Assembly (NCBI GenBank): GCA_965660815.1
Contig: CBFIBG010000052.1
Coordinates: 62,001 to 126,000 of the forward strand
Direction: 5' to 3'
DNA: 64,000 nucleotides
Origin: Glaciecola sp965660815
GTDB lineage: Bacteria; Pseudomonadota; Gammaproteobacteria; Enterobacterales; Alteromonadaceae
The position numbers and the translations under genes are program-made. The notes under the pieces were generated by a model, which was not told where the DNA came from, did no database searches, and saw only the letters and a list, made by a program, of their open reading frames with translations. Below are positions 35,693-44,926 of the stretch, piece after piece (within the stretch, counting starts at the first letter, position 1; each line of letters starts with the position of its first letter).

Positions 35693-36655
35693 ATGCTAAA
35701 CGTCATATTATTTGTTTTTACGCCTTTGGTTTTCTTATTATTCAGTTCCATTAGTTCTGCATCAATAGCTGAACGATTCGCGCCTTATGAACTTCAGCAA
35801 AATGGCAAGATCACGCTAACTCCCGTTTTTACACCAGACGGCCAGCAAATCTTTTTTGCTCAATCAGAATGCTCACCCATCTGGGAATGCCCGCAAAGGT
35901 TAAAAACGTCTTACCTAACAGACAGCGGTTGGAGTGCCCCCAAATTAGTTAAACTTCCAACTGAAGATAGGGTAGATTGGCCAAATATTACACCTGATGG
36001 TAAAACTTTGATTTTCTCTTGGGCTGCTAAACGACCTGAGTATGAAAATTTGGATATAGACACAAATTTTGATTTATACCAGTTGGATCTTACTAAATCC
36101 GATGCACAGCCAATCCCTTTTAAAGACGCCGACATCAATAGGCCTAGGTCCGGCAAAGTTAAAACACTCAGGTACGTACACAATGAAAGCTACCCTAGTA
36201 TTACGTTAAATGGAGATTTGTATTTTATGACTGAACGCTTAGACGGTATCGGAGAAAGAGACATTTACTTTGCCAAAAAAAACCAATTGGGTAATTTTGA
36301 GACAGCTCGCCCGTTGCCATTTCCAATCAATTCTGAAAACAGAGACGATGGCGTTTGGGTAAATCCTACTGGTAACCTGATGCTATTGACTTATGACTAT
36401 CGAGGAGGACTGGGAAGCGGTGATATTTTTGTTTCTATTAAACAAGGTGGCGAGTGGCAAATACCGGTAAATGCAGGGCCTACAATCAATTCAAATTTTG
36501 CAGATTTTGGTGCTAAATTAAATCACGATGAGACTAAAATAGTGTTTACATCAAATCGACCTGTAGAAGGACAGCAAGAAAGGATACTTCAAGTATGGGT
36601 GGCTGATTTTGATAAAAATTTATACATGATGACACCTGATTTACAAAATCAGTAA
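35693..36655 (+). CDS. Exported beta-propeller (PD40/TolB-like) protein
   Basis: A 320-residue protein with a signal peptide (LNVILFVFTPLVFLLFSS, ending ISSASIA). The body has repeated PD40/WD40-like blades: PVFTPDGQQIFFAQ, WPNITPDGKTLIFSW, YPSITLNGDLYFMTE, VWVNPTGNLMLLTYD and FGAKLNHDETKIVFTSNRP. This pattern usually forms a five- to six-bladed propeller for protein or ligand binding in the periplasm. No catalytic residues are assigned. ATG 35693 is preferred to an upstream GTG, because AAGAG is correctly spaced. Its downstream partner is not evident. Confidence 0.8.
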   Translation: MLNVILFVFTPLVFLLFSSISSASIAERFAPYELQQNGKITLTPVFTPDGQQIFFAQSECSPIWECPQRLKTSYLTDSGWSAPKLVKLPTEDRVDWPNITPDGKTLIFSWAAKRPEYENLDIDTNFDLYQLDLTKSDAQPIPFKDADINRPRSGKVKTLRYVHNESYPSITLNGDLYFMTERLDGIGERDIYFAKKNQLGNFETARPLPFPINSENRDDGVWVNPTGNLMLLTYDYRGGLGSGDIFVSIKQGGEWQIPVNAGPTINSNFADFGAKLNHDETKIVFTSNRPVEGQQERILQVWVADFDKNLYMMTPDLQNQ

Positions 36656-36790
36656 TACATCTTCCTGCTAAGTATTTACATGTATTAATAGCGAGTTCGA
36701 TTTGTACTACTATTTATTAATGAATTATCGCCTTTCCTTGTATTTTAACCTGTTTTTTGTGACGCTTGTTGAAACAAAGTTAATGAATAG

Positions 36791-37819
36791 ATGAATATGA
36801 AAAAAATTAAATGGGGCGTGTTAGGCTGCGGTCATATTTCAAATACCTTTATGACCTCTATTAACGCGGTTGAGAAAGCTGACGTGATCGCCTGTGCTGC
36901 GCGCGACGAAGAGAGAGCTGCGTTTTTTGCGAAAAAATATGGGATCAAAGACAGCTATGGTTCTTATCACGATATGTTGGCCGACCGCTCTATCCATGCA
37001 GTTTACATTGCGACCACGCACAACTTTCATTTTGAGCATATAATGCTTTGCCTACGAAATGGGAAGCACGTGTTATGTGAAAAGCCCCTGACCTTAAATT
37101 TTGAACAGGCCAGCAAAGCTTTTAAACTAGCGAAAGAAATGAAACTGCTGTTAGTTGAAGCAGTTTGGACGCGATTTTTACCAGCAATTTTAAAAGTGCA
37201 AGAGCTTATTCAACAAGGCGAAATAGGCAAGGTACAAGCTCTTCACGCTAATTTTAGTCTAAATCGAGATTTAGATACATCGCACAGATTGTTAAATCCA
37301 GACCTAGCCGGAGGCGCGCTTCTTGATCTAGGTATCTATCCTCTTACCATCGCAGATATCGTGTTTAACCAACAGCCAGAGCATGTTCATAGTAGTTTTA
37401 TTAGAGCATCTACTGGTGTGGATTTGAATTCATTTTATACATTGAAATACAAAGAAGGCCAAACCGCGCTGTTATCTGCAGGCTCTAAAATGAGTGGGCA
37501 AACATTTGCAGAGGTTATGGGCGATACGGGTAGAATATTCATTCCAAATTTTCTAGGCGCTCAGGCATTTACATTGTATAAAGAGAATGAACCCGAGCAA
37601 GAAATTACATTGCCATTTGCACAAGGTCATAATTTTACCGCAGAAATTCACAGTTTTAACAAGGTCCTATTAAATGCCACATCGAATGCTCAAACGCAAT
37701 CCGTGGACGATGATATTCAGTTACAGTGCCTAGAGATGCCACCGGGCAATACACTGCGTATTTTGGGAATAATGGATACTATTAGGCAACAGTGGGACTT
37801 AAGTTATCCGGATGAATAA
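36791..37819 (+). CDS. Gfo/Idh/MocA-family NAD(P)-dependent oxidoreductase
   Basis: A 342-residue sugar-dehydrogenase-like enzyme. The Rossmann motif WGVLGCGHISNTF is at the N-terminus, and HVLCEKPLTLN carries the conserved catalytic-type Lys (EKP). The C-terminal beta-sheet domain includes GGALLDLGIYPLTIAD with the typical Gly-rich turn and Asp. The family oxidises or reduces hydroxyl groups on sugars and related compounds, and the substrate is not predictable here. ATG 36791 and ATG 36797 are both possible. Transcribed alone. Confidence 0.87.
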   Translation: MNMKKIKWGVLGCGHISNTFMTSINAVEKADVIACAARDEERAAFFAKKYGIKDSYGSYHDMLADRSIHAVYIATTHNFHFEHIMLCLRNGKHVLCEKPLTLNFEQASKAFKLAKEMKLLLVEAVWTRFLPAILKVQELIQQGEIGKVQALHANFSLNRDLDTSHRLLNPDLAGGALLDLGIYPLTIADIVFNQQPEHVHSSFIRASTGVDLNSFYTLKYKEGQTALLSAGSKMSGQTFAEVMGDTGRIFIPNFLGAQAFTLYKENEPEQEITLPFAQGHNFTAEIHSFNKVLLNATSNAQTQSVDDDIQLQCLEMPPGNTLRILGIMDTIRQQWDLSYPDE

Positions 37820-37879
37820 TAACATGCACTTTTAGGTTGGTAAGTGTTCACATTGAAAGTATAAAAACATACGATTTAC

Positions 37880-38410
37880 TTAAGCTTGCATAGGAATTTC
37901 TTGTTTTAAGTATTGGAAAACTTCTCTTGCAGCAATGGGGGGCTTATTTTCTTTTGCTTGTTTTTGAGCATTTCGTTGCAGTTGTCTTAGTTTTTGTCGT
38001 TCAAGTACCGGGTGTTGGGCAATGACTTCGTTAATACCATCGTTACCGCCGTTTAAAATCAGGTCGCGTAGAGCCTCTAATTTATGAAAGTGTCTATTAG
38101 CAGCTGAATCTGAAGATTTTAATTGCGCCAGCGCTGTCTCAATGGGTTCAACTTCGCACCCTCTTAGTTTTTTACCTATCAATTGCAATTGGCGTCTAAA
38201 ACCGTCTTTTTTTCTATTTATTCTAGTCGCTAACTCAATTGACTCTAATAAGTCATCGTTCAAAGGGATCTTATCGCGTTCGCCTTTGGTTAAATCGACC
38301 AATGCGAGGCCCAGTTTTTTAAGTCTTTCAGCTTCTTGTTTAATTTGTGTTTTACTGAGCGACTCAGCGTCTTCAATTTCATTCTTTGTATGATTTGATT
38401 GTTTTGTCAT
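37880..38410 (-). CDS. darP: Ribosome biogenesis factor YjgA/DarP (DUF615)
   Basis: A 176-residue DUF615 protein, DarP, which acts in late assembly of the 50S subunit. Seen: the acidic leader, LSKTQIKQEAERLKKLG, a helix-rich middle with RRQLQLIGKKLRGCE, and the basic end RQKLRQLQRNAQK. Divergent from pmbA with a 60-70-base gap, which is the usual gammaproteobacterial arrangement. Confidence 0.92.
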   Translation of the reverse strand: MTKQSNHTKNEIEDAESLSKTQIKQEAERLKKLGLALVDLTKGERDKIPLNDDLLESIELATRINRKKDGFRRQLQLIGKKLRGCEVEPIETALAQLKSSDSAANRHFHKLEALRDLILNGGNDGINEVIAQHPVLERQKLRQLQRNAQKQAKENKPPIAAREVFQYLKQEIPMQA

Positions 38411-38483
38411 CTGCTGTTTTGGTTGATTTAATGTTAGACTTTATTGTAACTAGCACACAATCAGAATAATAGTGAAATATCAT

Positions 38484-39815
38484 ATGCAAGTAGAGCAACA
38501 ACTTAGTGAAATCCAAAATATTGTTGAAGAAACTTTAACGTATGCCAAAAAATTAGGTGCAACCTCGGCTACAGCAAGTATGTCAAAAGTTCAGGGGATT
38601 TCTGTTACCACGAGGCTAAAAGAAATTGAAACGCTAGAGTTCACAAATGATGGTGGTTTAGGCATTACCGTGTTCGTTGGCAACAAAAAAGGCAGCGCAT
38701 CTAGTGCAGATCTATCTTCTGACGCACTTAAGTTGGCGGTGACTAAAGCGGTTGAAATCGCTAAATATACAAACGAAGACGATTGTTCTGGACTTGCTGA
38801 TAAAGACTTAATCGCCACTGAATTTCCGGATTTAGATTTATATCATCCTGAAGTTTTAGATGCTGAAAATGCGTTACAAAAAGCACTTGACTGTGAGACA
38901 GCAGGTCTTGAGCATTCAGATTTAATTACCAACAGTGATGGCGCTTCCTATAACGCCAATTTAGGAGTTAGGGTTTATGGTAATACACATGGTATCAATG
39001 CTGGATATCCAAGCTCACAATACAGTTTAAGTTGCGTTTTAATTGGCAAAAAAGATGGTGATATGCAGCGCGATTACGCATATACAGTATCTCGCAACCC
39101 CAAAAATCTGGATAGTCCTGATATTGTTGGTAAAAATGCAGCGCAATACACTATTGAGCGGTTAGGTGCGCGCAAAATTAAAACGACTCAAGCGCCCGTA
39201 ATATTCAATAAGGATGTTGCTTCAGGATTGTTTAGACATTTAATTAGTGCAATTAGTGGCAGTAGTTTGTATCGCAAATCCAGTTTTCTGGTGGATAAGC
39301 TAGACCACTCTATTTTTCCAGATTGGTTTAACATTCAAGAGTTACCTCATATCAAACAGGGATTGGCCAGCTCTAATTTTGATAATGAAGGGGTTCAGAC
39401 TCATAAAATGGACCTCATCAAAGATGGGGTCCTTGCAAATTATCTGCTTTCTAGCTATTCCGCTCGAAAGCTGAATATGCGTTCAAACGGTCACGCAGGG
39501 GGCATTCACAACTGCATTGTCAATGACACTGGACACAGTGATAAAGAGTTACTTAATACTATGGGTACTGGCCTTCTTGTGACAGAGTTAATGGGGCAAG
39601 GAGTCAATATTGTGAATGGCGATTATTCCAGAGGAGCGGCTGGATTTTGGGTCGAAAATGGCGTTATTCAATTCCCTGTGCATGAAGTTACCATTGCCGC
39701 CAATTTAAAAGACATGTTCTCTAATATTATCGCAGTTGGTAAAGAGAGAGAGGTCAAAGGTGCGATCCAGACAGGCTCTGTGCTAATTGAAAATATGAAA
39801 ATTGCTGGTGCTTAA
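38484..39815 (+). CDS. pmbA: Metalloprotease PmbA (TldE)
   Basis: A 443-residue TldE/PmbA subunit. With TldD it forms a periplasmic- or cytosol-facing metalloprotease complex that processes peptides such as microcin B17 precursors. TldE itself lacks the metal-binding HExxxH motif, and none is seen here. Family signatures include VSRNPKNLDSPDIVGKNAA, SGLFRHLISAISGSSLYRKSS, and the C-terminal RGAAGFWVENGVIQFPVHEVTIA. ATG 38484 was chosen; an in-frame GTG at 38472 has no better signal. tldD is not in the window. A terminator follows. Confidence 0.93.
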   Translation: MQVEQQLSEIQNIVEETLTYAKKLGATSATASMSKVQGISVTTRLKEIETLEFTNDGGLGITVFVGNKKGSASSADLSSDALKLAVTKAVEIAKYTNEDDCSGLADKDLIATEFPDLDLYHPEVLDAENALQKALDCETAGLEHSDLITNSDGASYNANLGVRVYGNTHGINAGYPSSQYSLSCVLIGKKDGDMQRDYAYTVSRNPKNLDSPDIVGKNAAQYTIERLGARKIKTTQAPVIFNKDVASGLFRHLISAISGSSLYRKSSFLVDKLDHSIFPDWFNIQELPHIKQGLASSNFDNEGVQTHKMDLIKDGVLANYLLSSYSARKLNMRSNGHAGGIHNCIVNDTGHSDKELLNTMGTGLLVTELMGQGVNIVNGDYSRGAAGFWVENGVIQFPVHEVTIAANLKDMFSNIIAVGKEREVKGAIQTGSVLIENMKIAGA

Positions 39816-39840
39816 TTGAATCATTATTAAGCTTGGATGT

Positions 39841-39858
39841 AGCCTATTAAGGCTTTTT
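39841..39858 (+). terminator. Intrinsic terminator after pmbA
   Basis: 5-bp arms AGCCT/AGGCT around ATTA, followed by TTTT, 25 bases past the pmbA stop. Short but well placed. Confidence 0.5.
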
Positions 39859-39894
39859 AACTGGCACTATGATGCTTACTTATTTTTACAGATG

Positions 39895-40368
39895 TTAAAT
39901 AAGTAGGCGTTTATCTATATCAACAAATTCATCTGCAGAGTTAATAAGTGTATGTGACGTCAAGTTCAATACCCCATATACGATACATCTGCATTGGCAC
40001 TTTCTTTTAATTGCATCTAATAAGAGTGCAAAATCTCCATCCCCAGACAACAAAATGATTTCATCTATATGAGGTGCAGTTTCCATTATGTCTATAGTGA
40101 TCCCTACATCCCAATCGCCCTTTGCACTCCCGTCTTTGCGCTGAATAAAAGGTTTAAGCTTTACATCAAAGCCAATGTGTCTAAGAGCCTTTTGAAATTT
40201 ACGCTGGCTATCGTTGTTGCTGTCGATAGCATATGCGTTCGCGCACACAATTTCGTGGCGCTGTGCTAAGTACTGATAAAATGAACGGTAATTAAATGAT
40301 CTGTTGAACGTATCTTTTGTTGTATAGTAAATATTCTGCACATCCGCAAATACAGCGATTCTAGTCAA
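39895..40368 (-). CDS. NYN-domain (LabA/DUF88-type) PIN-like protein
   Basis: A 157-residue stand-alone NYN domain. The start RIAVFADVQNIYY holds the first acidic residue, and KGDWDVGITIDIMETA and LLSGDGDFALLLDAI hold the other acidic residues of the PIN-like nuclease pocket. Family members cleave RNA or have regulatory roles, and the target is unknown. No partner domain is present. It is 80 bases before the convergent-side arcA terminator, on the same strand as arcA but separated by that terminator. Confidence 0.85.
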   Translation of the reverse strand: MTRIAVFADVQNIYYTTKDTFNRSFNYRSFYQYLAQRHEIVCANAYAIDSNNDSQRKFQKALRHIGFDVKLKPFIQRKDGSAKGDWDVGITIDIMETAPHIDEIILLSGDGDFALLLDAIKRKCQCRCIVYGVLNLTSHTLINSADEFVDIDKRLLI

Positions 40369-40393
40369 GATTATTCAGCCATGTGTGTTGAAA

Positions 40394-40421
40394 TAAAAAA
40401 ATAGCCTGCTGAGCAGGCTAT
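40394..40421 (-). terminator. Intrinsic terminator of arcA
   Basis: Minus-strand hairpin ATAGCCTG...CAGGCTAT, with a 5-base loop, followed by TTTTTTT, 28 bases past the arcA stop. A strong intrinsic terminator. Confidence 0.8.
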
Positions 40422-40448
40422 TATGATTTGAGTAGTAATCTATAATAC

Positions 40449-41153
40449 TTAATCTACTTCACCGCAAAAACGGTAGCCTTCGCCGTGTATGGTAACAATT
40501 AACTCTTCTTCATTCGGCTCTGACTCAAAATGTTTGCGAATTCTTCTTATTGTTACATCAACGGTTCGGTCGTTAGGACGCAACTCTCGACCAGTCATTT
40601 CCATAATCAACTGTTCACGAGTTAGAATTTTACCAGGATTGCTCAAAAACAAGTGAAGTGCTCTGAATTCGCTTCTAGGGAGTCTGAATTCGTTACCTGC
40701 AGGAGAAATTAAGCTTCTGCTATCACCGTCTAGAGTCCAACCATTAAACTTTACTTTACTTGGTAAATCATCGTCTTCTGATGCATTGCTAGTGCGTGAA
40801 AGCAAGTTACGAGCGCGAATAGTTAATTCGCGTGGATTAAACGGCTTTGTTAAGTAATCGTCAGCGCCAATTTCTAATCCTAAGATTCTGTCAACGTCAT
40901 TATCTCGACCGGTTAAGAATATTAAACCTACGTTTTTCCTATCTCGTACTTCACGAGCTAATATTAGTCCGTTCTTTCCTGGAAGATTAATGTCCATTAT
41001 CACTAAATTAATATTGTTATTTTCAAAAAAAGAATGCATCTCTTCGCCATTTTCGGCTTCAAAGACATTATATCCTTCCGCTTCAAAAAGGCTCTTCAAC
41101 GTTGTACGAGTTACGATCTCGTCTTCTACAATAAGGATATTTGGCGTTTGCAT
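40449..41153 (-). CDS. arcA: Aerobic respiration control response regulator ArcA
   Basis: A 234-residue OmpR-class regulator. The receiver domain has phospho-acceptor Asp54 in LVIMDINLPGKNG, Thr in FLTGRDND and Lys in DDYLTKPF. The C-terminal winged helix has FRALHLFLSNPGKILTREQLI and NDRTVDVTIRRIRKHFE. The opening MQTPNILIVEDEIVTR is close to E. coli ArcA. It controls respiratory and fermentative genes in response to redox via ArcB, which is not in the window. Transcribed alone, with its own terminator. Confidence 0.95.
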   Translation of the reverse strand: MQTPNILIVEDEIVTRTTLKSLFEAEGYNVFEAENGEEMHSFFENNNINLVIMDINLPGKNGLILAREVRDRKNVGLIFLTGRDNDVDRILGLEIGADDYLTKPFNPRELTIRARNLLSRTSNASEDDDLPSKVKFNGWTLDGDSRSLISPAGNEFRLPRSEFRALHLFLSNPGKILTREQLIMEMTGRELRPNDRTVDVTIRRIRKHFESEPNEEELIVTIHGEGYRFCGEVD

Positions 41154-41407
41154 ATTTGTTCACATTTTCCGTTTAGTCACTACACTGTTGCAAGTAAGGA
41201 TGTTTTTTGGGCAACAAGTTATCATGGAGAAAGCCTACTGCTCAATATATTGTCAATATGAATGAACTAAAACTTAAGAAAAAACACCAGTTTAATTCAC
41301 TCCCGAGCACACCTCCCATAATGTTAACAGTATTTCAAAAAAATTTACATTTGAAAAGCTACTTTTTACCAGCACTGCAAATAATCGTTCGACATTCGTA
41401 TTATTCG

Positions 41408-42841
41408 TTACTGCAAGTACACATTTTCATAGGCTTTTGCCGCGTTTTCCCATGTAAAGCGAGTTTTCATACCTCTTTTAATCATTTCAGAAATGATAGA
41501 TGGCGTTTCATGATATGTGAGCAATGCATTTCTTAACGTACTAAGCAACGCTTGGCCGCTAGGTTCGTAAAATTTAAAACCGGTACTATTGGCTAAGTTG
41601 ATGTCTATCACCGTATCAGCTAAGCCCCCTACGCTTCTTACAATGGGGATTGTTCCATAGGCAAGGCTGTACATTTGATTCAGACCACAAGGCTCAAATT
41701 CTGAAGGCATAAGAAAAAAATCAGAACCAGCTTCAATTAAATGAGCCAATTTCGGGTTAAATGCTTCAAAAAATGCCATTTTATGTGGGTGTTTCTTGGC
41801 CACACTGACCAACTGTGCGGTAATTTTCTTATCCCCAGTGCCCATTATGATCAGTTGTGCCTTATGCCTAAGAAATTCCTCTAATATTGGCAATAAGTAG
41901 CCAAAGCCTTTTTGATTGGTAGCTCTGCATACCATACCAATGACCGGCGTTGATTTATAAGTGGGTAAGTTAGCGTGTTGTTGCAATGCTTTCTTACACA
42001 CAGCTTTACCTTTGAAGTTATCCAATGAATAAGTCTTAGGAATAAGGGAGTCTGAAGATGGATCCCATTGGCTGTAATCACATCCATTCAATACGCCAAC
42101 CACTTTATTGGGAGAATGATTTATTACGTCTGATACACCGTGGCTGCCAAGATACGAAGTGATCTCTACAGCATAAGTTGGTGATACAGGACAGACTTTT
42201 GAGCTATAGCTAATACCGGTTTTCAACATGTTGACATGATGGTTATCTACATAAATAAGCGAATAATCATCTTTGGTCAATAATGGCACTTTATCTAGCG
42301 ACTCGACTCCTTGAAACGCGGCATTATGAAGCGTAATGACCGATTTTGTATCTGCGTAAAAATTTGGGTCTTCCACTAACTCGTTGCGAACTAAATAGTC
42401 GCTGTGCATAAAATATGGTGTAAGAGCAGTGTGCCAATCATTGCAATGCATGATATCAGGCTTAAAATTTAAATAAGCACTAAGATGCAAAGCGCACAAG
42501 GATAAAAGCGCAAACCGCTGTGCATTAGAAGCCATGGACTCATCAGCATATGGGCTATTTGCATGGCTAAAATAAGGATGATCGATAAGGTAAGTTTTTA
42601 CCCCATAAAAATCTAACTCCTTGACTGCGTAGCTGTAATGGAGGCCGTTTATATAAAATGATTGTTGTTTTATGGGTTCGTCTAATTTGAAGTCCTGCTC
42701 AATTTGCTTATAAAACGGTAAAACAATACTGACCTCATTGCCTCGATTTTTGAGCGCGATGGGTAAGGCCTTACCCACATCCGCAAGCCCGCCAGTTTTA
42801 ATAATATCTTCAACTTCTGAAATGACGAATAGAATCTTCAT
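41408..42841 (-). CDS. glgA: Glycogen synthase GlgA
   Basis: A 477-residue GT5 starch/glycogen synthase using ADP-glucose. The N-terminal ADP-glucose-binding motif is KTGGLADV (Lys15). CNDWHTAL is in the GT-B N-domain, and the C-domain carries GMVCRATNQKGF and SEFEPCGLNQMYSLAYGTIPIVRSVGGL, with the catalytic Glu. It is full-length. glgC, glgB and glgP are not adjacent, so the gene is separated from the usual glycogen operon. It is followed by arcA on the same strand, more than 250 bases later. Confidence 0.93.
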   Translation of the reverse strand: MKILFVISEVEDIIKTGGLADVGKALPIALKNRGNEVSIVLPFYKQIEQDFKLDEPIKQQSFYINGLHYSYAVKELDFYGVKTYLIDHPYFSHANSPYADESMASNAQRFALLSLCALHLSAYLNFKPDIMHCNDWHTALTPYFMHSDYLVRNELVEDPNFYADTKSVITLHNAAFQGVESLDKVPLLTKDDYSLIYVDNHHVNMLKTGISYSSKVCPVSPTYAVEITSYLGSHGVSDVINHSPNKVVGVLNGCDYSQWDPSSDSLIPKTYSLDNFKGKAVCKKALQQHANLPTYKSTPVIGMVCRATNQKGFGYLLPILEEFLRHKAQLIIMGTGDKKITAQLVSVAKKHPHKMAFFEAFNPKLAHLIEAGSDFFLMPSEFEPCGLNQMYSLAYGTIPIVRSVGGLADTVIDINLANSTGFKFYEPSGQALLSTLRNALLTYHETPSIISEMIKRGMKTRFTWENAAKAYENVYLQ

Positions 42842-42897
42842 AATTCAAGTTGTGCTCCAAAATGTTATAAAGCTATCAATTAGAATAATCGTTCAGA

Positions 42898-43974
42898 CTA
42901 CGTTTTCTTTCTCGCTTGGTACACCTTATATTGATTCGTGGCCGCTTGAATGTTGCATGTGCCATAAACTTTGGTCAACATTTCTGGATAAGGTAAAAAT
43001 TTGTTAGCTACTAACATGATATTAGCACTTTGATTTGAGTGTTTGAATGCTTGAATTATAAACTTTTCAGTGATGCTGTAGTCGTTTTTAATCCCTTTAT
43101 GAAAAGGCGGGTTGCTAACAATGAGATCGACCTTTTCAGTCAGCGCAGCAAAACCATCTGCGGCTATCACGCTAATGTCAAACCCGTTCAACTTTGCGGT
43201 TTGTTTACTGCAGAAGACCGCCAACGCACTATTGTCGCTCATGCTAATTTTACGAACAGCAGGTTTAGGCTCATTCTTTTTTGCCATTTTTGCTAAATAA
43301 CATCCAATCACGCCTGTTCCACATGCAAAATCGTAGATATGAGCGTTTCCGCGTTTAAGCTCTATATGGGCTAATTGGTTTAACAGTAAATCTGTTCCGG
43401 GATCAAGTTGTTTATGGCCAAACACGCCGGGCAACGAGAACACTTCGACTGACACATCATTGATGCAGTAATGTTTTTGTACTCCATAGCTCGATAGGTC
43501 AAACGTCGTTATTGGTCGTGTTACAGTAACCGCAACAAGGCCGCAGTGCTTAGCACTGTCAAGCTTATTTACTATTTCTCCATGCTTTTCTAAAACCTTA
43601 TTTACACTTTTGATGCCTGCTTTATTTTCACCAACGATCATTATTATGCCGTTTGCTTTTACTAATGATGAGGCATTGTCTACAAGCATAGAAAGCTGTT
43701 GTTTCGACTTTGGTAAGTAAATCACTATTCCATCAAAAGGCTCTTCTCGATCATTAAGAGCGAATGCCGCAGCGAATAACTGCTTGTGCTTAGCGTATTT
43801 TATACAAGCGTCATACTCACTGAAATTTTGATGTAAACCCACAATGTTGATATTGTCTAAACACTCAAATATGTATGCGTCAGCAGGGTTAATAAGCCCC
43901 CACTTACCTTGTTTGAAATAGTCTTTATTTCTTATCAGTAATTGACTGGGAGAGGAAAGATTAGAATGAGCCAA
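42898..43974 (-). CDS. rsmC: 16S rRNA (guanine1207-N2)-methyltransferase RsmC
   Basis: A 358-residue two-domain RsmC. The N-domain is a degenerate methyltransferase fold, and the C-domain has the SAM motif YDFACGTGVIGCYLA and the catalytic SNPPFHKG. It modifies G1207 of 16S rRNA. The start appears to be TTG at 43974, since no ATG gives a full N-domain; AAAAGG is spaced about 7 bases upstream. It is 41 bases from the trmB stop, on the same strand, so trmB-rsmC are probably co-transcribed. Confidence 0.9.
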   Translation of the reverse strand: MAHSNLSSPSQLLIRNKDYFKQGKWGLINPADAYIFECLDNINIVGLHQNFSEYDACIKYAKHKQLFAAAFALNDREEPFDGIVIYLPKSKQQLSMLVDNASSLVKANGIIMIVGENKAGIKSVNKVLEKHGEIVNKLDSAKHCGLVAVTVTRPITTFDLSSYGVQKHYCINDVSVEVFSLPGVFGHKQLDPGTDLLLNQLAHIELKRGNAHIYDFACGTGVIGCYLAKMAKKNEPKPAVRKISMSDNSALAVFCSKQTAKLNGFDISVIAADGFAALTEKVDLIVSNPPFHKGIKNDYSITEKFIIQAFKHSNQSANIMLVANKFLPYPEMLTKVYGTCNIQAATNQYKVYQARKKT

Positions 43975-44015
43975 ATTATTACCTTTTGGATAAATAGGTG
44001 TTGATGAGGTATGAG

Positions 44016-44735
44016 TTAGTCATCTTTTTTAAAAATAATGTCCCAAACACCGTGCCCTAGATTTTGGCCTCGCACTTCAAACTTGGTTATGGGGCGATAA
44101 CTCGGCCGTTCAACAAAGTCATTGATTGGAGATGTGTTGGAGTACCCTTGCGCTTTATTCATTATGTCTAGCATATGCTGGGCATAATTTTCCCAGTCTG
44201 TTGCCATATGGAAAACGCCGTTTTTGCATAATTTATTTCTGACCAATTCAACAAAGTCAGGTTGCACTATCCGTCTTTTGTGATGCCTTTTCTTATGCCA
44301 AGGGTCAGGGAAGAAAAGTTGTAGCCTATCAATGCTATTATCTGGTATTGAATGTTTAAGCACTTCAACCGCATCGTGTTCAAACACTCTTAAGTTTCTC
44401 AGGCCAGCTTGTTCTGCTAAGGCTAAACAAGCGCCCACCCCAGGTTTATGTACTTCTATTCCAATAAAGTCCATATTAGCGTCGGCAATGGCCATGTCGA
44501 TTAAAGATTTGCCCATGCCAAAGCCAATTTCTAGCACCCTTTTGACTCGCCTGTTGAATACGTCATCAAGATTTAACATGCCTTGATCAACAGAAAGCCC
44601 CATAGTGGGCCAGTTATCTTCAATAGCCTTTGCCTGAGCGTTGGTTAAACGGCCTTCGCGTTTTACAAAGCTTTTTACCTTTGAAATGTAAACACCCGCT
44701 GCCCTTGCTTCGTCCTCTGAGTTATAGCCTCTCAT
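44016..44735 (-). CDS. trmB: tRNA (guanosine(46)-N7)-methyltransferase TrmB
   Basis: A 239-residue TrmB, forming m7G46 in the tRNA variable loop. Seen: LEIGFGMGKSLIDMA (SAM motif), FIGIEVHKPGVGACL, the family motif LFFPDPWHKKRHHKRR, and the C-terminal TKFEVRGQNLGHGVWDIIF. Divergent from mutY across 190 bases, a conserved gammaproteobacterial arrangement. Confidence 0.96.
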   Translation of the reverse strand: MRGYNSEDEARAAGVYISKVKSFVKREGRLTNAQAKAIEDNWPTMGLSVDQGMLNLDDVFNRRVKRVLEIGFGMGKSLIDMAIADANMDFIGIEVHKPGVGACLALAEQAGLRNLRVFEHDAVEVLKHSIPDNSIDRLQLFFPDPWHKKRHHKRRIVQPDFVELVRNKLCKNGVFHMATDWENYAQHMLDIMNKAQGYSNTSPINDFVERPSYRPITKFEVRGQNLGHGVWDIIFKKDD

Positions 44736-44926
44736 AAAACAGTCACTTTTTACTTTCTAAAATAAGAATGTTGGGTATTATCCCTGTAGATCAACTAAAA
44801 GCAATTTTTATATCGTAAACAATTACGTTAAAACAATTTGCGATGCTGTATTTAACATGTAATTGACCTTTACTTTTAGTCAATGAGTACAAGTATGGCA
44901 AACATAGAAGCGAAATAAAAAGAGTA

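Noticed and set aside
41408..42841. glgA as part of the beta-glucan cluster
   Set aside because: It lies 30 kb away, acts on alpha-1,4-glucan, and has no adjacent linked gene.
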